This document shows, one piece after another, positions 35,474-47,775 of a DNA stretch of 64,000 bases. Under the pieces are notes generated by a model. It saw nothing but the letters and a program-made list of their open reading frames with translations, ran no database searches and was not told the DNA's origin. A program made the position numbers and the translations under genes. Within the stretch, counting starts at the first letter, position 1; the number at the start of each line of letters is the position of its first letter. Source of the stretch: Siculibacillus lacustris (lineage in GTDB: Bacteria > Pseudomonadota > Alphaproteobacteria > Rhizobiales > Ancalomicrobiaceae); the NCBI RefSeq assembly GCF_004328075.1, contig NZ_SJFN01000014.1, forward strand, positions 1-64,000, in the 5' to 3' direction.

Positions 35474-37045
35474 ATGGCAGATGACGCAGAACAGACGCTG
35501 GCGGACAAGATCGCGCTGCGCTGTCGGCTCGAGATGGGCTATGTCCGCTGCGAGGATGCGGACGCGGCGCCGCTCGCCGCCCGTTTCGACGAGCTCCTGG
35601 TCGCCGACGACGGATTGACCCGGTCCTTCGTGGGGCTGGTGGACGGCGACCGTCATCCCGGCAAGCAGTTCACGACGTCCCTCTACGAATTGCAGCTTCT
35701 CGCCGACGACCTGCGCCGAGGGTCGCACCCGGTTCGTGTCCACGTCGTCGAAGTGGGGCCGACGGCGCTCGACGAACGGGCCGCGTCCCTCGCTCCCTTC
35801 CGGCGCGCCCATATCTTCGACCGCCGGTTTCTCTCGGCCTCCGTGGTCGAGTCGACGACGGGGCGGGTCTGGGCAAACAACAAGATCTGGCAGAGATTTC
35901 TCACCCGCGCGGTCGCCGCGGCGCCGCTCACCGAAGCGGAGATCGAGGCGCGGCGCCACGTCGCCATGCCGAGCCCGCGCCCGCCCTGGGCGACCTATGG
36001 GCTCATGGCCGTCCTCGTCGCGGTCTTCGTCGTGCAGATCTGGCTCGACCCCGCACGGCGTATCTTTACGGGCTTCGACGGCGCGACCTTGGCGGCGATG
36101 GGTGGATCCGCCCGCATGCTGGTCGTCGAGAGCGGCCAGTGGCTCCGCCTTTTGACCGCCGCCTTCCTGCACCTCAGTCTGATCCACCTCGCGTTCAACC
36201 TCATCGCCCTCTACATCGGCGGCAAGGCGCTCGAGCGGGTCGTCGGGGGGGTATGGACCCTCGCGATCTATGTGATCGGCGCGATCGGTGCCTCGTTGAT
36301 TTCGATGGTCTTCAATCCGCCGAACGTCGTCGGTGTCGGCGCCTCGGGCGCGATCATGGCCGAAGCCGGAAGTCTGGTCGTCATGGCCTTCCGGTTTCCA
36401 CCCGGGCCGGTGCGGAGCCGGATGATGACGGGCTCGCTCTACATGCTGGTCCCGACCCTGATGACCGGCAACCAGGCGCGTGACGGTTCGATCGTCGATT
36501 TCGCCGCGCATCTCGGCGGCGCCCTGACGGGAATCGCGTTCGCCGCCCTGATGCTCCGGTTCTGGTCGCGCGACGAACCGCTGCCGCCGATGCGCCGCGC
36601 GGCGATCGGTGTCGTGGCGGCCGCGCTCGCGGTCGTCGTGATCGGGGCGCCCAGCCTGCAGCGAGAGTACCGCGCCGTCATGCTGGTACGGGCGCTCGCG
36701 CCCAACACCATTTTACCAACGCTTCGGTTGGACGCCTACGCCGGCGGCGAGCGCTTCACGACCGAATATCCACGGGACCCACGGGGCCACATCTACGTCG
36801 GGGACTATCTCGTCGAGCAGAAGCGCTTCGCCGAGGCCGAGCGCGAAGCGCGGAAGGCTCTGGCGTTGGACGACGTCTACGCGGCCTTCGAGGCTCCCAA
36901 GGAACTCCATACGGCCGCGGAAGCCCTCCTCGTCGCCGTCCTGATCGCTCAAGGGCGAAGAGATCAGATCGCGCCATACCTCCCCGACATCTGCGGTTCG
37001 CCCAATATCGGCCCCAAGGCGCGAGCGGAAGGCCTGTGCAACTGA
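35474..37045 (+). CDS. Rhomboid-family intramembrane serine protease with extra domains
   Basis: This 523-residue membrane protein has a rhomboid core at about 172-365. The HLSLIHLAFNLIAL helix contains the H-x3-N pattern, serine S291 is in GVGASGAI, and the catalytic histidine is H346 (DFAAHLGG). An uncharacterised cytosolic domain of about 165 residues precedes it. A soluble tail of some 120 residues follows, including a TPR-like hairpin (LVEQKRFAEAEREARKALAL). The ATG at 35474 has GGAAGGGGATGGGG upstream; a start at 35444 is possible. The substrate is unknown. Confidence 0.85.
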   Translation: MADDAEQTLADKIALRCRLEMGYVRCEDADAAPLAARFDELLVADDGLTRSFVGLVDGDRHPGKQFTTSLYELQLLADDLRRGSHPVRVHVVEVGPTALDERAASLAPFRRAHIFDRRFLSASVVESTTGRVWANNKIWQRFLTRAVAAAPLTEAEIEARRHVAMPSPRPPWATYGLMAVLVAVFVVQIWLDPARRIFTGFDGATLAAMGGSARMLVVESGQWLRLLTAAFLHLSLIHLAFNLIALYIGGKALERVVGGVWTLAIYVIGAIGASLISMVFNPPNVVGVGASGAIMAEAGSLVVMAFRFPPGPVRSRMMTGSLYMLVPTLMTGNQARDGSIVDFAAHLGGALTGIAFAALMLRFWSRDEPLPPMRRAAIGVVAAALAVVVIGAPSLQREYRAVMLVRALAPNTILPTLRLDAYAGGERFTTEYPRDPRGHIYVGDYLVEQKRFAEAEREARKALALDDVYAAFEAPKELHTAAEALLVAVLIAQGRRDQIAPYLPDICGSPNIGPKARAEGLCN

Positions 37046-37067
37046 GCGGCGATTTGCCATGGGCCGC

Positions 37068-37092
37068 CGGCTCCGGCGACATCCCGGAGCCG
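37068..37092. terminator. 9-bp hairpin after rhomboid gene
   Basis: CGGCTCCGG (37068-37076) and CCGGAGCCG (37084-37092) form a perfect stem with a 7-base loop, 23 bases after the rhomboid stop. It lies between this gene and the convergent end of the chemotaxis operon and may stop both. Confidence 0.6.
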
Positions 37093-37177
37093 CGTTCCGA
37101 CCGACCCGATCGGCGCGACGACCGGTCGTGATCGCGAGTCGCGTCGCACCGTCCGCGCCGCGGCACGTCGGCCGTGA

Positions 37178-39716
<2,539 letters not shown>

Positions 39717-39802
39717 CGCCTGGCCTGCTGGGTGATGGCGGGTAGGAACGGCGCAAGGGAGCCGCCGTGCGGCGCCCCCCCCGGCAGGTGGGATCGGCGT
39801 CC

Positions 39803-39820
39803 CCGGCGCCGCAGCGCCGG
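39803..39820. terminator. Hairpin between MCP-1 and cheR
   Basis: CCGGCGC (39803-39809) and GCGCCGG (39814-39820) pair around a CGCA loop, 13 bases after the MCP stop on the minus strand. With no T-run, it more likely protects the upstream mRNA or attenuates cheRBD than terminates fully. Confidence 0.4.
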
Positions 39821-39832
39821 AGACGTCGGAGC

Positions 39833-41704
39833 TCAATAGCGTTCGAATTCGGCGTCGCGGGAGTCGTTGCCGCCGAGATCGAGGGCGATGCCGTTGGCCC
39901 GCCGGGCCGCCGGACGATGGCGGGAGACCGCGGCCGAACCCGGCGTCCGTCCCTCCGACGCCGGGGCCAAGCCGAGCTTGACGGCGATCGCCGCCCGCTC
40001 GGTCGCATAGGACGAGCCTTTCGGCGCACCCGTCGATCGGACCGCGACCGGGGCATGCACCGGCGCGCGGACCGGGGCGGCCTCTGTGCCGTCGATGCGG
40101 AAGTAGGCGATCGACGACTGCAGCTGCTCGGCCTGGGCGGCGAGTTCTTCCGAGGTCGCCGACATCTGCTCGGAGGCGCCGGCGTTCTGCTGGATCACCT
40201 TGTCGAGCTGCTGGATCGCCTGATTGACCTGATCGGCGCCGATGTCCTGCTCGCGACAGGCGGCGCTGATCTCTTCGACCAACTCGGCGGTCTTCTTGAT
40301 GTCGGGCACCAGCTTGGCCAGCATCTCGCCGGCCTCGCGGGCGACCGTGACGGTCTGGGTCGACAGCGTGCTGATCTCCGCCGCGGCCGTCTGGCTGCGT
40401 TCGGCGAGCTTGCGCACTTCCGAGGCGACCACCGCGAAACCGCGGCCGTGTTCGCCGGCCCGCGCCGCTTCGACCGCCGCGTTGAGCGCCAACAGGTCGG
40501 TCTGACGGGCGATCTCCTGGACGAAGCCGATCTTCTCGGCGATCGTCTGCATCGCCTGGACGGCGCGGTTGACCGCGGTCCCCGAGGCCTGGGCATCGGC
40601 CGACGACTGGCGGGCGATCTTCTCGGTCTGGGTGGCGTTGTCGGCGGTCTGTTTGATGTTGGCGGCCATCTCTTCCATCGACGACGAGGCCTCTTCCGCC
40701 GCGCTCGCCTGTTCGGTGGCGCCGGCCGACAGTTCCTCGGCCCCGGCCGACAGCTCCTGACTGCCCGCCGACACGTTCTCCGCCGCGGCCAAGGCATCGC
40801 CGACCACGCTGCGCAGCTTTTCCACCATGCGGCTCAAGGCATGGCCGAGCGTGTCCTTGTCGGACAGCGGCGTCGGCTCGACGCTCAGATCTCCGGCGGC
40901 GATCGCATCGGCAATGTCCGAGGTCGCCTTGAGGTTCGCGACCATCCGGTTCATCGCGACGACGAGATCCTTGATTTCGTCGTTGGCGCCGTGATCGACG
41001 GTCTGGCCGAGATCCCCGAGCGCAACCGCATCGGCGAGCGCGCCGGCCCGCTTGAGGCCGCGGCTGATCGACAACAGGATCCACAGGCCGGCACCGATGG
41101 CGATCAGCACCGATCCGATCGCCGACAGGATCAGCAGGCGCTGAGCGCCCTCGAAGGTCTCGTCCATCTGCGCCTGCGCCGTGGTCATGCGACCATGGTT
41201 GATGGCGATGAGCTTGTCGAAATCCTTGGTGATGACGACGGTGGCTTCTTCAGCCTTGGTCTTTGAAATTCCGGTGGCCTCGTCCTGCGCTGCCGGATCG
41301 TTCTTGGCGACCAGCGCCAGGATCTGCGCCTGTGCCCCTTGCCAGACCTTCAGCCATTCGTCGACGTCGGTCAGGATCACCTTGCCTTCGGGGCCGGTGG
41401 TCGAGCGGAATTTCTCGATCTGGGCGAGGAAGTCGGCCCGGATCTTGGTGAGCTCGGCCGCATTGCTCTGGATCTCGTCGGCGTTGCGCGACAGGATCAG
41501 GTTCTTCTCGGCCCGATGGGTGCGCAGCAGCGCATCTTGCAGGGCGGTCGTCTGCTCGACGCGTTTGACCGGTCCCTCCATCATCGTATCGGAGAGATGA
41601 TTCTGAATGCCGAGACTCTGGATGCCCAGGACCGCCATTCCGGCGGCCAGCAATATGAGCAACACGAAGGTGAGCCCCAACTTGAGTTTGATGGTCAGAC
41701 GCAT
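39833..41704 (-). CDS. Methyl-accepting chemotaxis protein 1
   Basis: This 623-residue transmembrane receptor has TM1 at about 8-30, a periplasmic four-helix sensor, TM2 near 190-212, then two HAMP-like segments (one near 213-265, a second around [20 protein letters not shown]). The signalling hairpin contains [21 protein letters not shown] proline/alanine-rich linker leads to the C-terminal EFERY, matching the CheR-tether pattern x-[FYW]-x2-[FYW]. Residues encoded by 40086-40786 are identical to the other MCP of the operon. Ligand unknown. Confidence 0.93.
   Translation of the reverse strand: MRLTIKLKLGLTFVLLILLAAGMAVLGIQSLGIQNHLSDTMMEGPVKRVEQTTALQDALLRTHRAEKNLILSRNADEIQSNAAELTKIRADFLAQIEKFRSTTGPEGKVILTDVDEWLKVWQGAQAQILALVAKNDPAAQDEATGISKTKAEEATVVITKDFDKLIAINHGRMTTAQAQMDETFEGAQRLLILSAIGSVLIAIGAGLWILLSISRGLKRAGALADAVALGDLGQTVDHGANDEIKDLVVAMNRMVANLKATSDIADAIAAGDLSVEPTPLSDKDTLGHALSRMVEKLRSVVGDALAAAENVSAGSQELSAGAEELSAGATEQASAAEEASSSMEEMAANIKQTADNATQTEKIARQSSADAQASGTAVNRAVQAMQTIAEKIGFVQEIARQTDLLALNAAVEAARAGEHGRGFAVVASEVRKLAERSQTAAAEISTLSTQTVTVAREAGEMLAKLVPDIKKTAELVEEISAACREQDIGADQVNQAIQQLDKVIQQNAGASEQMSATSEELAAQAEQLQSSIAYFRIDGTEAAPVRAPVHAPVAVRSTGAPKGSSYATERAAIAVKLGLAPASEGRTPGSAAVSRHRPAARRANGIALDLGGNDSRDAEFERY
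40086..40786 (-). repeat. 0.7-kb direct repeat, MCP-1 copy
   Basis: This stretch encodes the signalling domain from ENVSAGSQ to YFRIDGT and is almost base-for-base the same as 42503-43203, both on the minus strand, at a constant offset of 2417. The few differences I see are silent. Outside these limits the two genes diverge sharply. Confidence 0.85.
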
Positions 41705-41730
41705 GGGAACACACCTTCTTGAGAGGACGC

Positions 41731-42252
41731 TCAGGCGACGGCCCGAACTTCGGGCGAGGGGGAGACGACTCCGAGGGCGTTGGTGTCCTCGGTCGAGAAG
41801 AGTTGGGCGAGGTCGAAGATGACGACGAATTTCCCGTCGCGATGGCCGACGCCGGCGATATAGGCCGAGCGCCAACCGACGCCGACGTCCGGCGGCGGCT
41901 CGATGTCGGCGGCGTCGAGGGCCATCACCTCGATCACCCGGTCGGCCACCAGGCCGAGTACCAGGCGACGTCCGGCGACGGCGACCTCCAACACCAGGAT
42001 GCGGGTGGTCTCGGTCGCCGGAATCGCCGGCAGGCCGAGTTTGGTCCTGAGATCCAGCACCGGCACGCTGCGGCCGCGCAGATCGATCAGGCCGAGGACA
42101 TGGGTCGGGGTCTCGGGAACCCGGAACACCGGCTGCATGTCGAGGATCTCGAGCACCGTGTCGACCGGCACGGCGAAGACCTCCGCGCCGATGCCGAGCG
42201 ACACGAATTGGCTCTCACTGGAGGTCCGCAGCGTCGTGGGGGCTTTGCTCAT
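41731..42252 (-). CDS. cheW: CheW coupling protein, first copy of operon's distal part
   Basis: This 173-residue adaptor links receptors to CheA. The CheW fold runs from residue 14 ([19 protein letters not shown]) to about 160, with [20 protein letters not shown] being the diagnostic strand-loop. It sits between the two MCP genes and is probably paired with MCP-1. A short acidic/Ala tail follows. Its spacing to the upstream MCP stop is three bases. Confidence 0.93.
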   Translation of the reverse strand: MSKAPTTLRTSSESQFVSLGIGAEVFAVPVDTVLEILDMQPVFRVPETPTHVLGLIDLRGRSVPVLDLRTKLGLPAIPATETTRILVLEVAVAGRRLVLGLVADRVIEVMALDAADIEPPPDVGVGWRSAYIAGVGHRDGKFVVIFDLAQLFSTEDTNALGVVSPSPEVRAVA

Positions 42253-42255
42253 GGC

Positions 42256-43995
42256 TCAATACCGTTCGAATTCGGCGTCACGGGCGTCGGCACCGGCCGA
42301 ACCGAGGTCGAGCGCGACCCCGGCGATGCGCGCCGAGCCCGGCCGCTTGGTCGCGACGGTCGGGCGCGACGACTTGGCCGCCGGCGCCGCCGAGGTGAAG
42401 CCGAGCTTGGTGGCGAGCCCGGCCGACGCCGCGGTGCGCACCGGCGCCCGCACCGGAGCCGGAGCCGCGGCCCGCACCGGCGCACGCGCCGGGGCGGCGT
42501 CGGTGCCGTCGATGCGGAAGTAGGCGATCGACGACTGCAACTGCTCGGCCTGGGCGGCGAGCTCTTCCGAGGTCGCCGACATCTGCTCGGAGGCGCCGGC
42601 GTTCTGCTGGATCACCTTGTCGAGCTGCTGGATCGCCTGATTGACCTGATCGGCGCCGATGTCCTGCTCGCGGCAGGCGGCGCTGATCTCTTCGACCAAT
42701 TCGGCGGTCTTCTTGATGTCGGGCACCAGCTTGGCCAGCATCTCGCCGGCTTCGCGGGCGACCGTGACGGTCTGGGTCGACAGCGTGCTGATCTCCGCCG
42801 CCGCCGTCTGGCTGCGTTCGGCGAGCTTGCGCACTTCCGAGGCGACCACCGCGAAACCGCGGCCGTGTTCGCCGGCCCGCGCCGCTTCGACCGCGGCGTT
42901 GAGCGCCAGAAGGTCGGTCTGACGGGCGATCTCCTGGACGAAACCGATCTTCTCGGCGATCGTCTGCATCGCCTGGACCGCGCGATTGACCGCGGTCCCC
43001 GAGGCCTGGGCATCGGCCGACGACTGGCGGGCGATCTTCTCGGTCTGAGTGGCGTTGTCGGCGGTCTGCTTGATGTTGGCGGCCATCTCTTCCATCGACG
43101 ACGAGGCCTCTTCCGCGGCGCTCGCCTGCTCGGTGGCACCGGCCGACAGTTCCTCGGCCCCGGCCGACAGCTCCTGGCTGCCCGCCGACACGTTCTCCGC
43201 CGCCGCGAGAGTCTCCCCGACGATCGTCCGAAGCTTCCCGGTCATGACATTGAGCGCGTCGACGAGATCGCGGATCTCGTCGCGACTGCTCACCGTGATC
43301 GTCTGATTGAGGTCGCCGCCGGCGACGGCATTGGCGAGCGTCACGGCGCTCGAGAGACCGCGGCTGATCGTGTAGGAGATCCACACCCCGGCGCCGATAC
43401 CGACCACCAGCACCAGCCCGCAGGCGATCACCAACAGCTGGCGCATCGATGCGAAGTCGGACGACGTCTTTTCCCGCGTCTGCTGCACGACCTGATTGTT
43501 CAAATCGATGATTTCGACGAGTTCCTTGTCGATCTCGGCGGTAAAGATCCGCGCCTGACCGATGGCGAGATCCTTGGCTTCGGCCAACTGGCCGGTCTTC
43601 ATGAGCTCCCGAGCACGATCCTGCACCGCGACCCACTTCTGCCAGGGACCCTGCATGATCGCGATCTTCTTCTTGCCCTCGGGAGAGGCGATCGCATTCA
43701 GCTTGTCGAGACGATCGACGAACTTGTTGCGGCTCTCCAGTTCCTGCGCCGCATATTTGGCGACGTCCGTCGCGGTGTCGGACAGCAACATGTTCTTTTC
43801 GGCCCGCAGGATCGTCAGCATGTCGTTTTGCAACGAAGACGCCAGCGTCGAACGTTCGACCGGGCCGCTCAACAAGTCACCCATGGCGGTATTGAGGGAG
43901 CCGAGGCTGGAGATGCCGAGCCAAGCCATCGCACCGGCGAGCAGAATGACGATCGCGAAGGTGGCGGCGAGTTTCTGTTTGATGGTCACGCGCAT
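42256..43995 (-). CDS. Methyl-accepting chemotaxis protein 2
   Basis: This 579-residue receptor has an N-terminal TM (about 10-30), a periplasmic four-helix-bundle sensor different in sequence from that of MCP-1, TM2 near 190, a single HAMP and the same cytoplasmic hairpin ([20 protein letters not shown]). The C-terminus is a basic/Ala/Pro linker ending RDAEFERY, a likely CheR/CheB docking tether. The sensor must recognise another ligand than MCP-1. The gene is three to four bases from the flanking cheW genes. Confidence 0.93.
   Translation of the reverse strand: MRVTIKQKLAATFAIVILLAGAMAWLGISSLGSLNTAMGDLLSGPVERSTLASSLQNDMLTILRAEKNMLLSDTATDVAKYAAQELESRNKFVDRLDKLNAIASPEGKKKIAIMQGPWQKWVAVQDRARELMKTGQLAEAKDLAIGQARIFTAEIDKELVEIIDLNNQVVQQTREKTSSDFASMRQLLVIACGLVLVVGIGAGVWISYTISRGLSSAVTLANAVAGGDLNQTITVSSRDEIRDLVDALNVMTGKLRTIVGETLAAAENVSAGSQELSAGAEELSAGATEQASAAEEASSSMEEMAANIKQTADNATQTEKIARQSSADAQASGTAVNRAVQAMQTIAEKIGFVQEIARQTDLLALNAAVEAARAGEHGRGFAVVASEVRKLAERSQTAAAEISTLSTQTVTVAREAGEMLAKLVPDIKKTAELVEEISAACREQDIGADQVNQAIQQLDKVIQQNAGASEQMSATSEELAAQAEQLQSSIAYFRIDGTDAAPARAPVRAAAPAPVRAPVRTAASAGLATKLGFTSAAPAAKSSRPTVATKRPGSARIAGVALDLGSAGADARDAEFERY
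42503..43203 (-). repeat. 0.7-kb direct repeat, MCP-2 copy
   Basis: This is the partner of 40086-40786. The encoded 233-residue segment is identical in both proteins as far as I can compare. Such limited, near-perfect identity at the DNA level points to recent duplication or ongoing gene conversion. Confidence 0.85.
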
Positions 43996-43999
43996 GGTC

Positions 44000-44536
44000 T
44001 CAGTCCCTCAGGCTCGTATCGGATTGACGAGCGGTACTCCGCCCGGCGGCGACGTCGTTCGCGAACTCCGGCCGGTCCCGTCCGATCGACGAGAACACCG
44101 CCGCGAGGTCGAGCACGACGACGAAGGCGTCGTCGCGTTTGGCGATGCAGTGGATGAATTCATGGCGCCACATCATGCCGATCCGCGGCGTTTCTTCGAG
44201 CGAGGAGGCGGCCATCTCGGTGACCTCGTAGACCTTGTCGGCGAGCAGGCCGACCGTCGTCTGATCGCCGTCGAGATCGATCTCGAGGACGACGATCCGG
44301 GTGTCGAGGGAGTCCGGCCGCTTGGTCATGCCGAACTTGTGGCGCAGGTCGGCGAGCGGCACGACCTTGCCGCGGACGTTGATCAGCCCGCCGACGAAGG
44401 GATTGCTCGTCGGCACTTCGGTGATCGGCACGAGATCGAGAATCTCTCGGACGTATTTGGCCTCCAGAGCGAAGACGTTGTCGTCCAGGCTCAAGGTGAG
44501 GACTTCCAATGCGCTGCGATCGGTCGTTTCGTTCAT
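44000..44536 (-). CDS. cheW: CheW coupling protein, second copy
   Basis: This 178-residue CheW-domain protein has the fold start [22 protein letters not shown] and the typical [20 protein letters not shown]. The region [13 protein letters not shown] ends the domain. Sequence similarity to the other CheW is moderate, so each may prefer one MCP. It lies between cheA and MCP-2. Confidence 0.92.
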   Translation of the reverse strand: MNETTDRSALEVLTLSLDDNVFALEAKYVREILDLVPITEVPTSNPFVGGLINVRGKVVPLADLRHKFGMTKRPDSLDTRIVVLEIDLDGDQTTVGLLADKVYEVTEMAASSLEETPRIGMMWRHEFIHCIAKRDDAFVVVLDLAAVFSSIGRDRPEFANDVAAGRSTARQSDTSLRD

Positions 44537-44642
44537 CGTTGCCCCCAGGGCCTGTTCGCTCCACCGGAGCCCGTCCGCGCCGTGGCACGGACCGTCGATC
44601 CATCGTGTCGGTCGCGGGAGATCGCGGCCGCCGTCGGCCCGC

Positions 44643-46670
44643 TCACCCCACCGCCTTCAGGCGCTCTTCCTGGGCCTGGCCGAAGCCGACCAGTTGCGCG
44701 ACGTCGAGAATGAGGGCGACGGCCCCGTCGCCGAGGATCGTGGCGCCCGAGAACATCTGGATGTCGGCGTGCAGCTTCGACAGCGACTTGATCACCGTCT
44801 GGTGGTCGCCGATCACCTGGTCGACGACCAGGCCGACCTTGAGGTCGCCCGACGACACCACCACCACCTTCTGATAGCGGTCGGCCGGGACCTTGGCCGC
44901 GAACAGCTCGCGCAGCCGCAGGAACGGCACCAGATCGCCGCGGATGTTGAGGAAGCTCAGGCCCCGCGACCGCGCGTCCTCTTCGCTCGACAACTCGACG
45001 CATTCCTCGACCGCGTTGAGCGGCACGACGTAGCGGCCGTTGCCGACCCGGACCAGGAGCCCGTCGATGATCGCCAGGGTCAGCGGCAGACGCAGCGTCA
45101 CCCGAGTCCCCTGTCCGGCGGTGCTCGCCAGATCGATGCTGCCGCGCAGGCCCTCGATGGTGCGCTTGACCACGTCCATGCCGACGCCGCGGCCCGACAT
45201 GCTGGTCACCGTCGCGGCCGTCGAGAAGCCGGGGAGGAACAACACCTGGAACAACTCGGCGTCGCTCAGCACCGCATCGGCGGCGATGAGGCCGCGCTGG
45301 ACCGCCCGTTCGCGGATCCGATCGCGATCGAGTCCGCGGCCGTCGTCGGAGAGACGGATCAGCACTTCGGTCCCGGCATGTTCGGCCGACAGCACCATCC
45401 GTCCGCTGTGGCTCTTGCCGGCGGCGAGACGCTCCTGCGGATCTTCCAGACCGTGGTCGATGGCGTTGCGGATCATGTGGACCAGCGGGTCGTTGAGCTG
45501 CTCGATGACCGTCTTGTCGAGTTCGGTCTCCTCGCCCTGCATGATCAATTCGACCTGCTTGCCGAGATCGCGGGACAGGTCGTGGACGACGCGGCGGAAC
45601 CGCCCGAACAGCGAACCGATCGGCACCATGCGGATGCCCATCGTCGTGTCGCGCAGTTCCAGCACCAGCCGTTCGATTTCTTCGGCGACCGCCTTGACCG
45701 ACGGATCGCTCGACGCGACCGAGATCTGGCGCAGGCGCGATTGGGTGATCACCAGTTCGCCGACCCGCTCCATCAGCTCGTCGAGCCGTTCGGCGGGAAC
45801 GCGGACGCTGGAATTGGCGCGGGCGGCGGCGGCATCGCGGCGCGCATCGGGCGTGGCGGTCGACGGAGCGGTGGCCGGGGCCGGCGCGGCGATCTTCGCC
45901 GACGCGGCGGGGCCCGGCGCCGGGACGGTCGCCCCCTCGGACGGCGTGGCCGCGGCGACCTCGAGCGGCGAAATCTCCAGCGTCATTTCGTCGCGAATGA
46001 ACATGAAGACGTCTTCGATCGTCGACAGCGGCTCCGACGTGGTGAGGTCGACCTCCCAGGTGACGTGGCAGACCGAGGGGTCGATATCGGCGAGGCCGGG
46101 GACGGCATCGGTGACGGCGGTGACCGTGGCGGCACCGAGGCTGCGCAATTCGTCGAGAATCAACAGCGGGTTGGTGCCGTTGGCCATGGCGTCGGCCGGC
46201 AGTTTCATACGGATGCGCCACGTCGCCGCGACCTCAGGCGCGCCGCTCGGCGCCGCCGCGACCACGGTGGTGGCCACGGTGGCGGCACCAGCACCGGCAG
46301 GTGCGATGATCCGCCGCAGGTCGTCGAGCACCGCGTCGCCCGCCGCCGAATCGGCGGCTTCGGGCTCTTCGATCAGGATGCGCATATGGTCGCGGGCCCG
46401 GAGCGCCACCGCGATCAGCTCGCGGTTGGGCGCCAGAGTGCCTTGGCGGACCTTGTCGAAGGCGGTCTCGACGTGGTGGGTGAACCCGGCCACCACTTCG
46501 AATCCGAACATCGATCCGGATCCCTTGATGGTGTGCAGGGCGCGGAAGGCGGTGTCGATCAGAGCGCCGTCGCCGGGGGCCCGCTCGAGATCGAGCAGGG
46601 TGGTTTCGAGCAGTGCCAGCAGATCCTGCGCCTCCTGGCGAAAGATCTCTTTGGGGTCGGAAATGTTCAC
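44643..46670 (-). CDS. cheA: Chemotaxis histidine kinase CheA
   Basis: This 675-residue kinase has an N-terminal Hpt domain with phospho-acceptor H46 (LHTIKGSGSMFG). A linker and an Ala/Pro-rich section follow, then the dimerisation helices (LDELMERVGELVITQSRLRQ). The ATPase has N-box HMIRNAIDHGLED, G1 DDGRGLD and G2 GRGVGMD. The CheW-like regulatory domain ends the protein (LSFLNIRGDLVPFLRL). The start is GTG, overlapping the cheY stop (GTGA). The phosphate targets here are CheY and CheB. Confidence 0.95.
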   Translation of the reverse strand: MNISDPKEIFRQEAQDLLALLETTLLDLERAPGDGALIDTAFRALHTIKGSGSMFGFEVVAGFTHHVETAFDKVRQGTLAPNRELIAVALRARDHMRILIEEPEAADSAAGDAVLDDLRRIIAPAGAGAATVATTVVAAAPSGAPEVAATWRIRMKLPADAMANGTNPLLILDELRSLGAATVTAVTDAVPGLADIDPSVCHVTWEVDLTTSEPLSTIEDVFMFIRDEMTLEISPLEVAAATPSEGATVPAPGPAASAKIAAPAPATAPSTATPDARRDAAAARANSSVRVPAERLDELMERVGELVITQSRLRQISVASSDPSVKAVAEEIERLVLELRDTTMGIRMVPIGSLFGRFRRVVHDLSRDLGKQVELIMQGEETELDKTVIEQLNDPLVHMIRNAIDHGLEDPQERLAAGKSHSGRMVLSAEHAGTEVLIRLSDDGRGLDRDRIRERAVQRGLIAADAVLSDAELFQVLFLPGFSTAATVTSMSGRGVGMDVVKRTIEGLRGSIDLASTAGQGTRVTLRLPLTLAIIDGLLVRVGNGRYVVPLNAVEECVELSSEEDARSRGLSFLNIRGDLVPFLRLRELFAAKVPADRYQKVVVVSSGDLKVGLVVDQVIGDHQTVIKSLSKLHADIQMFSGATILGDGAVALILDVAQLVGFGQAQEERLKAVG

Positions 46671-47035
46671 TGGCCCAACACCTTCTTGGCGAGAGACAAC
46701 AATTGCGCGGGTTGGAACGGCTTGGTGATCCAGCCGGTCGCACCGGCCGCCTTGGCCTCGGCCTTCTTGTCACCGTCGGATTCGGTGGTGACCAGGACGA
46801 TCGGCACGCCGGTCAGGGCCGGCAATTTGCGCAGCGCCCGCACCAGGGTGACGCCGTCCATGACCGGCATGTTCAGATCGGTCAGGACCATGTCGACCTT
46901 GGCGCCGCGCGCCGCGGCCAGCCCCTGGGCGCCGTCGGCGGCCTCGAGCACGGCGTAGCCGGCACCCGACAGCGTCATCTTGATCATCTGCCGCATGCTC
47001 GCGGAGTCATCCACGGTGAGGATGGTCTTGGGCAT
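46667..47035 (-). CDS. cheY: Chemotaxis response regulator CheY
   Basis: This 122-residue single receiver domain has acidic pair D9-D10 (TVDDS), phospho-acceptor D53 (LTDLNMP), T near VTTES and K in WITKPFQP. It receives phosphate from CheA and acts at the flagellar motor or another output. No cheZ phosphatase is present. The ATG at 47035 overlaps the end of the STAS gene by 29 bases. Confidence 0.94.
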   Translation of the reverse strand: MPKTILTVDDSASMRQMIKMTLSGAGYAVLEAADGAQGLAAARGAKVDMVLTDLNMPVMDGVTLVRALRKLPALTGVPIVLVTTESDGDKKAEAKAAGATGWITKPFQPAQLLSLAKKVLGQ

Positions 47036-47372
47036 CGTCCGTCTCCTTGTCGAGGGTGGCCCAGAAGGCGCGATCGGCATCGGACGCGACGGCGGCCGTG
47101 CCGACCAGGCCGGCGCGCGTTGCCGCATCGTGCAGGACACCATGGCGAGTGTGGGTGATCGACAGGCTGCGGCCCGTCAGAGAAGCGGTCTTGCGAGCCG
47201 CCAGGAGCAGCTGAAGAAAGCTGAAATCGACCTCGGTCGCGTCGGTACAATCGAGATCGACCGTTTGATTCGACTCAAGAAATTCTGAAATGGTCGCGTG
47301 AATTTCTGCCGAATTCCGAATCGTCAGATTTCCGGCCAAAGATATCCGGTGTCTCTCTTTGGATTCCGACAT
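47007..47372 (-). CDS. STAS-domain protein at head of chemotaxis operon
   Basis: This 121-residue STAS domain protein resembles anti-sigma-factor antagonists: ISLAGNLTIRNSAEIHATI, then a VDLDCTDATEVDFSFLQLLL strand-helix motif. The usual phosphorylatable serine position is kept (DFSF), although a glycine normally following is replaced by Phe. Small STAS proteins open several chemosensory operons of the alternative-function type and may modulate a partner in the array. It is the first gene of the operon. Confidence 0.85.
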   Translation of the reverse strand: MSESKERHRISLAGNLTIRNSAEIHATISEFLESNQTVDLDCTDATEVDFSFLQLLLAARKTASLTGRSLSITHTRHGVLHDAATRAGLVGTAAVASDADRAFWATLDKETDDAQDHPHRG

Positions 47373-47775
47373 GTCTTTTCCTCGTTTCGGCCCGCGGATC
47401 GGTTTCAGACAATTGTCATTTCTGACTCTCGTATTTCTACATATGCCGGGTTTTGCTTCAAAGGCGACCGGCCTTGTTACTGAGATACAACCTGAAAAAG
47501 TTAAATATCAGTTTGATTCGGGGCTCACTGTTTAAGCGAGGTATTCGCGCGATGCCGATCAATCGTCGCAGGCGGCCCGAGGGGGTACTCTTACGCATGA
47601 CACCGCATGGCCATACGCCCGGGTATTGACGCGACATTTACCCCTGCGGCCGCATCCTCCCGGTGGATCGGCAGACCTACGCCGTGGGCGGACGAGGCCC
47701 CGGCGGCGCTCGCCATCGAAGCGCAGGCCACGACGGCGGCGGGCTTCATCGTTCGTGATGCGAGAATTGGAAGTC
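47373..47775. promoter_or_regulatory. Divergent promoter region of chemotaxis genes
   Basis: This 403-base spacer includes the most AT-rich stretch of the window (about 47400-47530). It separates the leftward che operon from the rightward MCP-like gene. A GACAATTGTC palindrome lies at 47408-47417. Promoters for both directions should be here, but I cannot assign -35/-10 or sigma-28 elements with confidence. Confidence 0.5.
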
